DNA of 64,000 nucleotides from the NCBI RefSeq assembly GCF_018873765.1, contig NC_057925.1, positions 13,403,568-13,467,567 on the forward strand, written 5' to 3'. Position 1 is the stretch's first letter; the number at the start of each line of letters is the position of its first letter. Shown piece after piece: positions 62,839 through 64,000 of the stretch. The translations under genes and the position numbers were made by a program. Source of the stretch: Telopea speciosissima. Its lineage: Eukaryota; Streptophyta; Magnoliopsida; Proteales; Proteaceae. Under the pieces are notes generated by a model that was given only the letters and a program-made list of their open reading frames with translations, was not told the DNA's origin and searched no databases.

Positions 62839-63142
62839 CAAGGATTGCAACAGCTAGCGGAGAGAGAGAGAGAGATATAGGGGCTTGTGGTAAAAAACTT
62901 TTTTTTGGTAGCAATAGCACCCTCATTAAGAAACAGATATTCATTAAAGTTTTTAGCATAAAATAGTTGAAATAGATTTCTTCCGAAATAGGTGAAATGA
63001 CCTCTCAACTATTTCAGGAATTCTATTGAAATTGATTTCAATTTCATGAAAATAAGGTGCAAAAATAATACCAAACACCTTTGGAAATTGAAATCACCTC
63101 TTGTAATAATTTTCAAAATTGTACCGTACGAGAGAGTAATTT

Positions 63143-63307
63143 TTATCATATACGATTCTCTGACCGGTGCGGTTCCCTAGTGCCTCTCACAAGAGGAGGG
63201 TGGATCCCACCCGGATAGAGTGTTCAGTCAGGTGCCCCAGGTGGGTCCCACCCCCCTCTTGTGTGGGCCACTAGGAAACCGCACCGGTCAGGGAACCGTA
63301 GATGATA
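63143..63307. mobile_element. Fold-back MITE, copy 2
   Basis: Same structure and length as the copy at 62673 (TTATCATATACGATTCTCTG ... AGGGAACCGTAGATGATA). The two copies are about 300 bp apart in the same orientation. Confidence 0.8.
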
Positions 63308-63399
63308 GTGGTTCGACCAGAGAGTGTAAACCTTAGGAGAGGTAGAGGACCAAAATGTCATTCTTCAACAGTAATTTGGAAATTGGAACCGCTTACATG

Positions 63400-64000
63400 G
63401 TTAGCAGTAAAGGGTATATTAGTCAATTCAATTGTAAGACATACTCATTATAAAGGGACTGGGTATTGACTTCTTTCACCCACGATTCTGTATTAAATCT
63501 CGACAGGCGCCCGTCTCTGTAGGTACGTTCCCCTCTCAAACATCTCTTCTCATCTGAAAGAGTAAAATTTCTACTCTCTGATCGAACTCGGCAACTACCT
63601 CTCTGATCCATCTCTGTGATTATGGATTTCAACTAATTTCTTAGTTCAGTGGATTTTGATTTGTTTCTTTAATGTTGATTGGCCTTTTGTTTTTCTTATA
63701 TGGTTGAAGTTTCCAGATGTATCAGAATTTTCTGAAGTTGTGATTTTGTTACCTAAGACCCTTTTTTACTTCCATTCTGCTGATCAGACTCTTCGGTTCC
63801 TGGATCTTTCAACTGGAAGTTTTGATTGAAAATTATTAGTGCATTCTTATTAGATGTGAGTTTTTATGGCCTTTTTTCGCCTAGATTCGATAAATTATTC
63901 GGGTGAATTTCTATTTGCTTTATGGGCTCTTTACCAAGTTCACTGGATGCCTGGTCTTTCTTATTTTCAGTGTTTTTAAAAATTTTTTAATTTTATTTTA
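63400..64000 (+). promoter_or_regulatory. Possible promoter and 5'UTR of a gene running off the right edge
   Basis: ATTATAAAGGG at about 63448 resembles a TATA box. It is followed about 30 bp later by CT-rich leader-like sequence with CTCTGTAG|GTACG-like splice signals (63514-63525), then a T-rich intron-like stretch to the window end. No coding exon is visible. Confidence 0.3.

Overview
This is plant nuclear DNA. It is AT-rich with long introns, carries plant gene families (a COMT-class O-methyltransferase, SMG7, a ZED1/ZRK-type pseudokinase, plant L1-type LINEs with an RNase H domain) and is packed with nested plant transposons (hAT, Mutator-like, LINE, Ty3/Gypsy). I cannot name the species. 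Large TE-filled introns and the gene mix suit a woody early-diverging eudicot or magnoliid, but that is a guess. I saw no tRNA, rRNA or CRISPR array. All calls are by eye from the sequence; no search was run.

Three host genes are intact or nearly so, all on the minus strand. (1) A two-exon O-methyltransferase (518-6515, 360 aa), with a 4.9-kb intron filled by a hAT MITE, an internally deleted LINE and a C-rich tract. (2) SMG7, a nonsense-mediated decay factor (CDS 13064-25982, five coding exons, 978 aa), with a 5'UTR intron and two apparent 3'UTR introns. (3) A single-exon ZED1/ZRK-like pseudokinase (45045-46184, 379 aa) with HRE and EFG in place of HRD and DFG. The right edge (about 63.4-64 kb) may hold the promoter and 5'UTR of a plus-strand gene that runs off the window.

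Most of the rest is layered mobile DNA. The clearest signal is a cluster of Mutator-like elements (MULEs), most recognised by paired terminal inverted repeats plus identical 9-bp target duplications: 8411-9854, 17273-18758, 36215-38632, 38648-41763, 38814-40511 (nested), a one-ended relative near 51.8-53.1 kb, 55124-56579 (imperfect duplication) and 56880-62477 (split by an LTR element). At least four carry recognisable pieces of host genes and so look like Pack-MULEs: a mitochondrial dicarboxylate carrier, a PADRE/DUF4228 protein, the N-terminus of an S-locus-type lectin receptor kinase (held inside both inverted-repeat arms) and a CYP94-like cytochrome P450.

SMG7 intron 3 holds a four-level nest: a solo-LTR-like unit, with a hAT element inside it, a MULE inside that, and a carrier-gene fragment inside the MULE. 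Two more hAT copies of the same family lie in the same intron. Ty3/Gypsy fossils include a truncated Tat-like element (30106 to about 34515), a related complete-ended non-autonomous element (58032-62197, 5-bp target duplication, tandem-repeat-rich interior), and a related LTR fragment at the left edge.
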